Source: CAWKZT01 sp963854565 (GTDB lineage: Bacteria > Actinomycetota > Acidimicrobiia > Acidimicrobiales > JAHEJN01). From it: 5,694 nt of DNA. A program made the translations under genes and the position numbers. Positions 1-5,694 of the stretch are shown piece after piece. The stretch covers positions 1 through 5,694 of the forward strand of contig CAWKZT010000117.1 in assembly GCA_963854565.1 (NCBI GenBank), in the 5' to 3' direction. The notes under the pieces were generated by a model. It worked only from the letters and a program-made list of their open reading frames with translations, was not told where the DNA came from and did not search any database. Positions within the stretch are counted from its first letter, which is position 1. The number at the start of each line of letters is the position of its first letter.

Positions 1-317
1 ATGGCGTGAATGTTGTCGTCATTGTCTCGGACACCTTTGGTCGGCCTTGGCGACGTGGTGTTACCGACGTAGCGATCGGCTCCGCCGGAATCTCCCCGAT
101 TCTTGACCTTCGGGGCAGCACCGACGCTCTGGGCCGCGAACTCATGGTCACCGAGGTAGCCATCGTCGATGAACTAGCCGCAGCCGCCGATCTCGTCTGC
201 GGCAAGGCGGCGGGCATTCCCGTTGCGGTGATACGAGGTGTGGACCCTCAGTGGTTTGGAAACGGAAACGTGCACGACGATATTGTGCGCGGTCCAGCCG
301 AGGATCTTTTCCGTTAG
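1..317 (+). CDS. cofE: F420-0:gamma-glutamyl ligase CofE, C-terminal part (5' end outside window)
   Basis: This is the C-terminal part of a CofE-type ligase, the cytoplasmic enzyme that adds L-glutamate residues to F420-0 with GTP to make the polyglutamylated redox cofactor F420. The reading frame is already open at base 3 and encodes GVNVVVIVSDTFGRPWRRG, the conserved SD(T/S)FGRPWR block of the family. It continues with TDVAIGSAGI, a DLRG(S/T)TD-like block, VDELAAAADLV and GIPVAVIRG, and ends with the typical AEDLFR before TAG at 315-317. Family members have roughly 250 residues, so more than half of the protein lies left of the window. The GTG at position 6 is an internal Val codon, not a start. 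The protein stops right after the ligase domain, so it is the single-domain form rather than mycobacterial FbiB, which carries an extra C-terminal nitroreductase-like domain. It converges with the - strand genes and has no functional link to them that I can see. Confidence 0.92.
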   Translation, partial: GVNVVVIVSDTFGRPWRRGVTDVAIGSAGISPILDLRGSTDALGRELMVTEVAIVDELAAAADLVCGKAAGIPVAVIRGVDPQWFGNGNVHDDIVRGPAEDLFR

Positions 318-333
318 AAAGACTTCACGAAAC

Positions 334-363
334 ACACAAGCATGGCCACCAGCCATTCGGTGT
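334..363. terminator. weak hairpin between convergent genes, possible terminator
   Basis: The 46-nt gap between the convergent stop codons (318-363) contains an imperfect inverted repeat. The outer arms are ACAC (334-337) and GTGT (360-363). The inner arms are ATGGC (342-346) and GCCAT (352-356), around a 5-nt loop. A 4x3 internal loop separates the two stems. There is no T-tract on either side, so this is not a classical intrinsic terminator. Its position is the only other support, and chance is a real alternative. Confidence 0.2.
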
Positions 364-1077
364 CTACGGGGTGTCTTCTGCCTCTAAATCATTGAGGTCA
401 ATGAGGTCTTCGCCCAGGTTGGGATCAACGAGTGTGGGGTTCACCGTAGCGAGACGAGGAACACTCTCTGGTGCGGGAATATCGGCACCTAACGGCGCAA
501 ACGCAATGGTGAATGCTTCGCCGTTGGCAAGGTACCGAACATCGTGGAAGTTCTCGGTGATAACTTCATCGGGCGGACTGCCCTCGGCATTTACGCCATA
601 GGTCCAGCGCAGAATCTGCAGCACAGCATCCTCGCCGCCACACTGGGTTGAGCCTTCCGTGAAGGTCACGCCCGTGGGCAAGGTAAGCGTCTCGTCAGTC
701 ATCTCGACGCCCAAGGCAGCGAAAAATACGTCCATCTTGGCGCCAGCCCCAGTGACCGCGCCGGAGAATGGGTGTATGTGAATGAGGCTGTCCTGATGTG
801 AGTGAATGCCGTCGGGGTCAGCGGTGCCTTGCAACGCACCCTCGAAACCGCCGGTTTCGCAGCTATAGATGCTGTAGGCATCATGCCAGTGATCCGAAAG
901 CGTGGGCTCCGGGACCGAATCACGACTCGCCGCGGCAAACACCACCAGAGCAATACCGAAGATCATGGTGGCGGCAACCGCAAGCGGATACCCAAGTTGC
1001 CGACGGTCGCTCGTCCGGCTGGACTCGCCAATGGCGGCCGCGCGAGCGACCTTTTTTGCAGAAGAAGCCTTACCCAT
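364..1077 (-). CDS. single-pass membrane protein with His-rich extracytoplasmic domain, function unknown
   Basis: This 237-residue protein has no function I can name. Residues 1-28 are short, basic and polar (KASSAKKVARAA). Residues about 29-50 form one hydrophobic helix rich in Ala, Ile and Val. The rest is predicted to lie outside the membrane, the positive-inside arrangement of a signal anchor. Just after the helix is DHWHDAY (H63, H65), followed by C73. Next comes DGIHSHQDSLIHIHPF (H92, H94, H100, H102), and C146 and H178 follow later. The clustered His pairs could bind a metal, and C73 and C146 could form a disulfide; both are inference. The tail (about 220-235) is acidic. The pattern resembles unnamed secreted proteins I associate with Acidimicrobiia. 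The ATG at 1077 is the first possible start, because an in-frame TAG lies four codons upstream. No clear Shine-Dalgarno sequence is visible. It lies 64 nt downstream of a glycosyltransferase on the same strand, so co-transcription is possible but not shown. It ends with TAG at 364-366. Confidence 0.85.
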   Translation of the reverse strand: MGKASSAKKVARAAAIGESSRTSDRRQLGYPLAVAATMIFGIALVVFAAASRDSVPEPTLSDHWHDAYSIYSCETGGFEGALQGTADPDGIHSHQDSLIHIHPFSGAVTGAGAKMDVFFAALGVEMTDETLTLPTGVTFTEGSTQCGGEDAVLQILRWTYGVNAEGSPPDEVITENFHDVRYLANGEAFTIAFAPLGADIPAPESVPRLATVNPTLVDPNLGEDLIDLNDLEAEDTP

Positions 1078-1141
1078 AGGGCCAACACGCTACTGGAAAA
1101 TGAACGGGTTGTTGCATCATCGACATTACGAATTTGGTCGC
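1078..1141. other. 64-nt intergenic gap, nothing assignable
   Basis: This gap separates the WbuB-like glycosyltransferase stop from the start of the His-rich membrane protein on the same strand. I looked for a hairpin with a T-tract, a -35/-10 pair and a strong Shine-Dalgarno sequence on the - strand and found none that convinces. The gap is large enough to hold a promoter, so whether the last gene belongs to the operon remains open. Confidence 0.4.
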
Positions 1142-2392
1142 CTATTTTTGAGCGCCTTGAACCGCAGCAAACAGAGCCAAATACTGTTCGGCAACCTGGC
1201 GCGGCGCATGCCATTGTTCGACCCATTCTCGGGCCGCTGTTCCCATTTCCTCGCGCCGTTGGCGCTGTTCAATGAGCAGAGCAAGACCCCGATGAAAGCC
1301 GTCGGGATCGCCCGCATCGGTAGATATACCCCCATTGGACGTTTCGAGGGTTCGTTGCACCTCGGTTCCCCGGTCGACCGACGCCAGAATTGGGCGGCCG
1401 GCGGCAAGGATCGAGTACATCTTCGACGGCACACTGGCCGCCGCCAGCCCTTCGTGAAGCAACACCAGGTGGATATCGGCGCTGGCGAGGACCTCGCTTA
1501 GTCGCTCGGCTGGCTGAAAATCGACAAAACGCAAGTTGGTGAGGTCATGCGCCGCTGCTTCAAGTCGTTCCCGCTCCGACCCGTTCCCGTTAATGACAAA
1601 TACCACGTCGTCGCGGTCTCGATAATGGCGCGCGGCATCAAGCACGAGGTCGAGGGGTTGGGAATGTCCCACGTTTCCGGCGTACATGACAACAATACGA
1701 TCGCCAAGATCGAACTCATCTCGATACGCCGTGGCCCGGTTCGCCGGTTGAATTGCTTGGGTGTCGACGAAGTTGGGAATGACTTCAATACGTGGGCTGC
1801 GACCCGGGCCGCGACCGGACCGTCCTAGCTTGTTGCTAACATTTTCGGCCAGGTCCTCGCTAAGCACCGTCACTGCCGCTGACTTGCGATACAACGATAG
1901 TTCGAGTCGCTCGGCGGTCCGTATGACCCGTTGGTTGGTGATAGCTCCACTGGCGACGGCCGCATCGGGAAATACATCCTGAATGTTGAAAACCATAGGC
2001 GCTCGCCATCGCTTAGCGGCCAGATAGCCAGCCATCCCCAGCGTGATTGGTGGGGACATGGCAAACACGACATCGGGACGACCTCCCCGAGCAACCGCCC
2101 ACGCGGCCGCTTCGACGGTGAATGCTCCAAACGACACGGAACGAGCAACTAGGTTTCCTTTGTTACTGGGAAAGGGATGCAGCCGGGTAATCGTTAGACC
2201 TGGTTCGATAGCGCGTCGCATTGGTTTACCCCGCCACTCCGGTTCGACGGCGTGATTGCGGTACCACGGCAAAGAGGTCACCACATCGACATCGACGCCG
2301 AGTCCTAAAAGTTCACGAACAATGCGGGTCATAACCACACCAGTCGGGGCCGTGTCTGGCTCGAAATGCGGGCAGATTGCCAGAACCCTCAT
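1142..2392 (-). CDS. GT4-family glycosyltransferase, WbuB/WcaI-like
   Basis: This 416-residue GT-B fold glycosyltransferase probably transfers a sugar from a nucleotide donor to a lipid-linked glycan at the inner face of the membrane. The N-terminal acceptor domain begins MRVLAICPHFEPDTAPTG, followed by VTSLPWY (38-44) and DVVFAMSPPITLG (107-119). The block FNIQDVFPDAAVASGAI (135-151) is characteristic of the WbuB/WcaI-like branch. The donor domain shows VIPNFVDT (204-211), YAGNVGHSQPLDLVLDAA (237-254), GNGSERERLE (269-278) and SVPSKMYSILAAGRPILAS (320-338). This branch uses the SVPSKxY block where other GT4 enzymes have EX7E. The length is normal for the family. The start ATG overlaps the stop of the preceding glycosyltransferase gene as ATGA (2392-2389), so translation is probably coupled. 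A strong GAGGAGG lies 7 nt upstream. The stop is TAG at 1142-1144. The donor and acceptor sugars cannot be predicted from sequence alone. Confidence 0.93.
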   Translation of the reverse strand: MRVLAICPHFEPDTAPTGVVMTRIVRELLGLGVDVDVVTSLPWYRNHAVEPEWRGKPMRRAIEPGLTITRLHPFPSNKGNLVARSVSFGAFTVEAAAWAVARGGRPDVVFAMSPPITLGMAGYLAAKRWRAPMVFNIQDVFPDAAVASGAITNQRVIRTAERLELSLYRKSAAVTVLSEDLAENVSNKLGRSGRGPGRSPRIEVIPNFVDTQAIQPANRATAYRDEFDLGDRIVVMYAGNVGHSQPLDLVLDAARHYRDRDDVVFVINGNGSERERLEAAAHDLTNLRFVDFQPAERLSEVLASADIHLVLLHEGLAAASVPSKMYSILAAGRPILASVDRGTEVQRTLETSNGGISTDAGDPDGFHRGLALLIEQRQRREEMGTAAREWVEQWHAPRQVAEQYLALFAAVQGAQK

Positions 2393-3480
2393 CGAACCGC
2401 CTCCTCATAAACGTCGATCATGGCCTGGGCTGATCGTTCCCAGGTGTACTTCGTTGCTTGCTCAGCACCTTTGCGGCCCAGATGTTGGGCCAGATCGGCG
2501 TCTTCGAGCACCTGTCGAAGACCGTCGGCGATGCTCGTCACCGATTGGGGGTCAACACAGATTCCACCTTGGCCGACGAGTTCTTCGGTCGAGGTACCAG
2601 CGGAGGTAACCACGGGGGTCGCCTGTGTCATGGCATCGAGCACCGGAAGTCCGAAGCCCTCCATCAAGCTGGGGTAAGCCATAAGTGTTGCGGCGCGATA
2701 CAGCGGCGATAGATCGGCCTCGGGAACGAACCCAAGCCGACGGATATCAAGTCCAGACTGCTCAATCGTGGTGGCAAGACTGTCACCCCACCCCGTTGGC
2801 CCAACCAACACCAGTGGTATGCGTTGTTGGGTAAGTGTCGCTAAGGCTTTGATTAGGCGATCGAGATTCTTTCGAGGTTCAATAGTCCCCACAAAAAGCA
2901 CAAATCGATCGGGCAAATCGTAGGTTCGTGCCACTCGTTCCACATCGACGGCTAAAGCCATAGACCGACTGCTTCCCCAAGGCACAACACGAAGGCGCTC
3001 GGGTGAAACACCTTCGTCGATGCAATGTTGCACCGTGGCCTGGCTCGGACAAACGATGATCGTGGCTTCGTCCTTGGTGATCTGCCAACTGCGTTCAAAA
3101 AATGCTTGCCCGCGACGGCTGGCATGTCCTGGGTACGTAAGAAACGCCAGGTCATGAACAGTAACAACGAGCGGCGCTCTAGTAGGCGCAATAGCCAACG
3201 ATGTCGCATGCACCACATCAACGGCCCCCGTGCGTCCCTCCACGTGGGGCCATCGGATCGTGCTCCAGGCACCGTACATTGCCCGCCGCGGCAACCGTTG
3301 TTGAACTAGGGGGACCAAGGGGGCGGCGATCGTAGGCGGGCGGCGGTGCCACGCGGTGATGCCAACAAACTCAACCGATGGGTCTACCCGGGCAACATGG
3401 CCCATAAGTTCGCCAATGGCGGTCGCTGTACCGCCCGGCACAGGGTGCCAGAATTGTTCGATCGTGGCAGCAATACGCAC
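2389..3480 (-). CDS. GT4-family glycosyltransferase, mannosyltransferase-like
   Basis: This 363-residue GT-B glycosyltransferase of family GT4 most resembles the mannosyltransferase (MtfB-like) group seen in O-antigen and capsule loci. It is expected to act on a lipid-linked acceptor at the cytoplasmic face of the membrane. Visible blocks are HPVPGGTATAIGEL (12-25, nucleotide-sugar loop), VVTVHDLAFLTYPG (105-118), IIVCPSQAT (141-149), FVGTIEPRKNLDRLI (196-210, with R203 and K204 at the donor phosphates), LVLVGPTGWG (223-232), LGFVPEADLSPLYRAA (249-264) and EGFGLPVLD (274-282). The final acidic residue of the usual EX7E motif is Asp here (E274, D282), a conservative change. The start is GTG at 3480-3478, 9 nt after the dehydrogenase TAA. 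A weak AAGG lies 7 nt upstream of it. The gene ends in TGA, overlapping the next gene's ATG. Assignment to GT4 is firm; the sugar specificity is a guess. Confidence 0.93.
   Translation of the reverse strand: MRIAATIEQFWHPVPGGTATAIGELMGHVARVDPSVEFVGITAWHRRPPTIAAPLVPLVQQRLPRRAMYGAWSTIRWPHVEGRTGAVDVVHATSLAIAPTRAPLVVTVHDLAFLTYPGHASRRGQAFFERSWQITKDEATIIVCPSQATVQHCIDEGVSPERLRVVPWGSSRSMALAVDVERVARTYDLPDRFVLFVGTIEPRKNLDRLIKALATLTQQRIPLVLVGPTGWGDSLATTIEQSGLDIRRLGFVPEADLSPLYRAATLMAYPSLMEGFGLPVLDAMTQATPVVTSAGTSTEELVGQGGICVDPQSVTSIADGLRQVLEDADLAQHLGRKGAEQATKYTWERSAQAMIDVYEEAVR
2400..2406 (-). promoter_or_regulatory. strong Shine-Dalgarno site for the WbuB-like glycosyltransferase
   Basis: Reading the - strand, GAGGAGG at 2406-2400 sits 7 nt before the ATG at 2392-2390. 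It lies wholly inside the last codons (GAG GAG GCG) of the upstream glycosyltransferase gene. It fixes the start of the downstream gene and fits coupled translation across the 4-nt overlap. Confidence 0.8.
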
Positions 3481-3489
3481 CGTGGCGCC

Positions 3490-4785
3490 TTATCCGCGAC
3501 CGACGCCGTCGTACCGCAGACCAGCCGCAGTGACGGTGCTTGGCAGCAACAGGTTTCGGGCATCAATCACAGCATCACCGGTCATAGCCAAAGCTAGGTC
3601 GGCGGGGGCAATCTCGCCAAATTCGGGCCATTCGGTTAACACCACAAGCACATCGGCATTTGTTGCGGCCGCGATCGCAGAATCGGTAACCGTGATGCCG
3701 GCAATAGGTGCCACAGAAACCATGGGGTCATAGGCGTGTACATCCGCACCTGCTGCGACCATACGGGTAACGATCTCAATGGCCGGGGAATCGCGAAGAT
3801 CGTCAGTCTCCGCCTTGAAGGTGAGTCCCAAAACACCCACCCGCTTGCCCTGCATCTCATCACCGAGCGCACGTGACACCTTGGCCACAATACGGTCAAA
3901 CTGCGCCGTGTTGGATTGCACGACGTTGTCGAGCATAAGTGTGGTGAGTCCGGCATCGGCCGCCATTGCCTGGAGTGAACGTACATCCTTCGGAAGACAT
4001 GATCCTCCCCAACCAGGCCCCGGTGATAAATGATTTGACCCGATGCGACTGTCGAGACCTAGGCCTCGCACAATGCCGTCGATGGAACCACCGACCTCAT
4101 CGCAAATGGCGGCAAGTTCGTTCACAAAGGAAAGCCGAGATGCCAAGAACGCATTGGTGGCATATTTGACGAGTTCAGCCGTCGGCGGATCGACGAGAAG
4201 GACCGCTGCTGCTGTGTCGCCATACATAGCAGCAACCGATTCGGCCGGTTCGTCGGTCGTACATCCCACCACAACGCGGTCGGAGTTCAAAAAGTCGCTG
4301 ACCGCCATACCTTCACGAAGAAATTCCGGGTTAGAAACAACATGGACGTCGTCATCGCCCAGCAGGGAACGAACTCGCTCGTTCGTCCCGACAGGCACGG
4401 TTGACTTGAGTACGACGCATGCTCCAGCCCGCAACAGTGGTCGGATGCCTTGAATGGCGGTGTCGAGATACGAAAGATCCGTGTGGCCACCGGGCAGGGG
4501 CGGCGTGGCTACACAAACAAATACAAAGTCGACCTCGGGAATTGTGGTCGCTGTGTCGAGTGTGAAGTGCAAACGTTCCGATGCAATTCCCTCTTGCACT
4601 AGCTCAGCAAGACCAGCTTCATAAATCGGTATTTGCCCCTCACGAAGCCGATCGACCTTGGCCGCATCGATGTCGATAGCAACAACATCGTGCCCAAGAT
4701 GGGCAAAACAGGCCGCCGCTGTCAAACCAACGTATCCCACACCAAGTACGGCTATTTGGCGACTTTCAATGGGCGCTAGTTGCAT
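3490..4785 (-). CDS. ugd: UDP-glucose 6-dehydrogenase
   Basis: This enzyme oxidises UDP-glucose to UDP-glucuronate with two NAD+ in the cytoplasm, supplying a uronic-acid donor for surface polysaccharide. The 431 residues match the usual length of bacterial Ugd/TuaD proteins. The N-terminal Rossmann fold has GVGYVG (15-20) and an acidic strand end at D38. STVPVGT (128-134) and NPEFLREG (152-159) follow. K207 and N211 lie in ELVKYATNAFLA of the central helix. The catalytic cysteine is C263 in GWGGSCLPKD. The C-terminal domain shows LTFKAETDDLRDSPA (321-335). All expected catalytic blocks are present. A UDP-N-acetyl-mannosamine or GDP-mannose dehydrogenase is a less likely alternative given the motif spellings. 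The ATG at 4785 overlaps the last 10 nt of the LCP gene and has GAGGT 6 nt upstream. The stop is TAA at 3492-3490. Position between an LCP gene and two glycosyltransferase genes supports a role in polymer synthesis. Confidence 0.95.
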   Translation of the reverse strand: MQLAPIESRQIAVLGVGYVGLTAAACFAHLGHDVVAIDIDAAKVDRLREGQIPIYEAGLAELVQEGIASERLHFTLDTATTIPEVDFVFVCVATPPLPGGHTDLSYLDTAIQGIRPLLRAGACVVLKSTVPVGTNERVRSLLGDDDVHVVSNPEFLREGMAVSDFLNSDRVVVGCTTDEPAESVAAMYGDTAAAVLLVDPPTAELVKYATNAFLASRLSFVNELAAICDEVGGSIDGIVRGLGLDSRIGSNHLSPGPGWGGSCLPKDVRSLQAMAADAGLTTLMLDNVVQSNTAQFDRIVAKVSRALGDEMQGKRVGVLGLTFKAETDDLRDSPAIEIVTRMVAAGADVHAYDPMVSVAPIAGITVTDSAIAAATNADVLVVLTEWPEFGEIAPADLALAMTGDAVIDARNLLLPSTVTAAGLRYDGVGRG

Positions 4786-5694
4786 TTGGGTACCTCGGGG
4801 GTGGGCTCGGGCGTCGGGGCCGGCTCAGGGGTAGCTGTCGGGACTGGCGTCGGGGCCGGCTCAGGGGTAGCTGTCGGGACTGGCGTCGGGGCATCGGCCT
4901 CTATGGGAAGTTGCCCAGAATCCGCAACCTCGTTGAACGCAGCAAGAGAAGGATCAAGCCCCTGAAAATATGCCAGCATTTCTTGATTCTCGGGCGTGTC
5001 GAGATTCAAATCCAGCGCGGACAACCCTTGATGGGTCGCGTCGCTGAGGCCATTGAAACTAAATGTTTCGAGGCTGTCGGTCTGAAAGGCTCGGAACTGA
5101 TCACCGACGTCAAGCAACTCTTGGGGGGTTATCCGTTCATCGAGAACAAGGTCGTCCTTGACGGCATTTATCAATTCGTTGAGCGTAATTGGGTTTCGCG
5201 CGCCCTTTGCCAGGGCCCGCTCGATTACCGCACTCACGAATGCCTGTTGACGGTCAATACGGTCGAGGTCGCTGCTGAACCCATCGGGCACCCACTGGTC
5301 GCCAACCGCTATTCGGAAGGTACTTCTACTGCGGACGTAAGCCAGTGCCTCGTCGGGAGTAAACGTGTGGCACCCCGTTGCCAAGATTTCGAAGCCCAAC
5401 TTCACGTCTTGCACCGCGGCTTCGAGATAAAACGGAACACCATCGATCGCTTCAACGAGTCCAAGGAACGAAACGAAATCGACCTGAACGAAGTTGTTAA
5501 TGGGGATACCGAAGTTGGCTTCAATAGTTTCAATAAGTACCCCAACTCCGCCAGCTTCGGGCCCACCGGCACTCGCCACTACCGAATTGATCTTCATCGA
5601 ATAGCCGGTGCTGGTATCAACCCAGAGGTCACGTGGGATTGACATGATCGCGACTGTCTGCGCCGTAGGGTCGGTGCGAATGATCATCATCGTG
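4776..5694 (-). CDS. LytR-CpsA-Psr (LCP) family cell-wall polymer ligase, C-terminal part (5' end outside window)
   Basis: LCP proteins are membrane-anchored enzymes that transfer undecaprenyl-phosphate-linked glycopolymers to peptidoglycan outside the cell. The frame is open to the right edge (Thr codon 5693-5691 before ATG 5690), matching the interior (S)DTMMI block of the family. The N-terminal anchor and first part of the domain are therefore missing. Counting from that Met, the visible LCP signatures are SIPRDLWV (R20, D21), KINS (33-36), FVSFLGLVEAIDGVPFYLE (72-90), ALAYVRSRST (R120, R122) and DRIDRQQ (R144, R147). These include the arginines known to contact the lipid pyrophosphate. 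Residues about 151-265 form a variable C-terminal part. Residues about 267-300 are a Pro/Thr/Glu/Ala-rich tail built on a 12-residue repeat, ending in Cys-Asn. The Pro-rich tail may reach through the wall (inference). The stop TAG at 4778-4776 lies inside ugd. Confidence 0.93.
   Translation of the reverse strand, partial: TMMIIRTDPTAQTVAIMSIPRDLWVDTSTGYSMKINSVVASAGGPEAGGVGVLIETIEANFGIPINNFVQVDFVSFLGLVEAIDGVPFYLEAAVQDVKLGFEILATGCHTFTPDEALAYVRSRSTFRIAVGDQWVPDGFSSDLDRIDRQQAFVSAVIERALAKGARNPITLNELINAVKDDLVLDERITPQELLDVGDQFRAFQTDSLETFSFNGLSDATHQGLSALDLNLDTPENQEMLAYFQGLDPSLAAFNEVADSGQLPIEADAPTPVPTATPEPAPTPVPTATPEPAPTPEPTPEVPKCN
4792..4796 (-). promoter_or_regulatory. Shine-Dalgarno site for ugd, inside the lcp gene
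   Basis: On the - strand, GAGGT at 4796-4792 is 6 nt before the ATG at 4785-4783. It lies within the last codons of the LCP gene (the Glu-Val of PEVPKCN), so ugd translation starts while the upstream reading frame is still open. This supports the chosen ugd start over any later one. Confidence 0.7.
4810..4891 (-). repeat. perfect 36-bp tandem repeat (about 2.3 copies) in the LCP tail
   Basis: Bases 4811-4846 and 4847-4882 are identical 36-bp units. A third partial copy covers 4883-4891, and one matching base at 4810 extends the period leftward. The unit is a multiple of three and encodes the 12-residue repeat TPVPTATPEPAP on the - strand, so copy changes would keep the reading frame. The following sequence encodes a diverged, shorter continuation (TPEPTPEVP). 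Complete nucleotide identity, including synonymous positions, points to recent duplication. Confidence 0.9.

Noticed and set aside
6..8. GTG as a possible start codon of the + strand gene
   Set aside because: The frame is open upstream to the window edge, and the encoded residues fall in the middle of the conserved CofE fold, so this is an internal Val codon.
1051..1057. A AAA AAG heptamer in the correct frame near the start of the His-rich membrane protein, matching a classical -1 frameshift slippery site
   Set aside because: It encodes Lys-Lys in an ordinary basic N-terminal tail. The -1 frame reaches a stop after about 29 codons (963-965) without a recognisable product, and I see no obvious downstream structure or internal Shine-Dalgarno. 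Chance is the better explanation.
1078..1141. Possible promoter or terminator before the His-rich protein gene
   Set aside because: Only scattered TA-rich hexamers such as TAGCGT occur, without a matching -35 at proper spacing, and there is no stem followed by a T-run.
902..1501. A 199-codon open frame on the + strand spanning the 1078-1141 gap
   Set aside because: It runs antisense to the start of the His-rich protein and the end of the WbuB-like glycosyltransferase, and its translation has no recognisable motif. It crosses the gap only because no stop happens to fall in that frame.
4810..4891. 36-bp periodic repeat as a CRISPR array
   Set aside because: The units are directly adjacent with no spacers and lie in frame inside a coding region, so this is a coding tandem repeat.
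4911..5642. A 243-codon open frame on the + strand opposite the LCP gene
   Set aside because: It lies entirely antisense to an LCP domain with all its family motifs, its translation shows no recognisable domain, and it has no supporting context. It is best explained as a by-product of codon bias on the other strand.

Overview
The window looks like chromosomal DNA from an actinobacterium, most likely an uncultivated member of the Acidimicrobiia or a close relative. This is inferred from four things: a coenzyme F420 biosynthesis gene (cofE), an LCP-family wall-polymer ligase, moderately GC-rich coding DNA, and a secreted His-rich protein of a type I associate with that group. No rRNA or tRNA is present to settle the taxonomy. 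Coding density is very high. The only non-coding stretches are 318-363, 1078-1141 and 3481-3489, so there is no gene-free stretch over 300 bases.

Layout. The + strand carries only the 3' end of cofE (1-317). Everything else is on the - strand, converging on cofE. In transcription order these genes are: an LCP-family protein cut by the right edge (5694-4776); a UDP-glucose 6-dehydrogenase (4785-3490); a GT4 glycosyltransferase with a GTG start (3480-2389); a second, WbuB/WcaI-type GT4 glycosyltransferase (2392-1142); and, after a 64-nt gap, a single-pass membrane protein with a His-rich extracytoplasmic domain (1077-364).

How the genes fit together. The first four - strand genes are tightly packed (10-nt overlap, 9-nt gap, 4-nt ATGA overlap) and probably form one transcription unit whose promoter lies beyond the right edge. 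The dehydrogenase would supply UDP-glucuronate. The two GT4 enzymes would add sugars to a growing glycan. The LCP protein would transfer the lipid-linked polymer to the cell wall. The simplest reading is part of a locus for a uronic-acid-containing surface polysaccharide (capsule or teichuronic-acid-like). The polymer structure and the actual sugars cannot be read from this sequence. The His-rich membrane protein may be co-transcribed or independent. CofE is unrelated metabolism.

Most noteworthy details: a perfect 36-bp tandem repeat that builds the Pro/Thr-rich tail of the LCP protein, which ends in Cys-Asn; an EX7D instead of EX7E motif in one glycosyltransferase; the clustered histidines of the unnamed membrane protein; and ribosome-binding sites embedded in upstream coding sequence. 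I found no mobile element, CRISPR array, phage gene or convincing new system.
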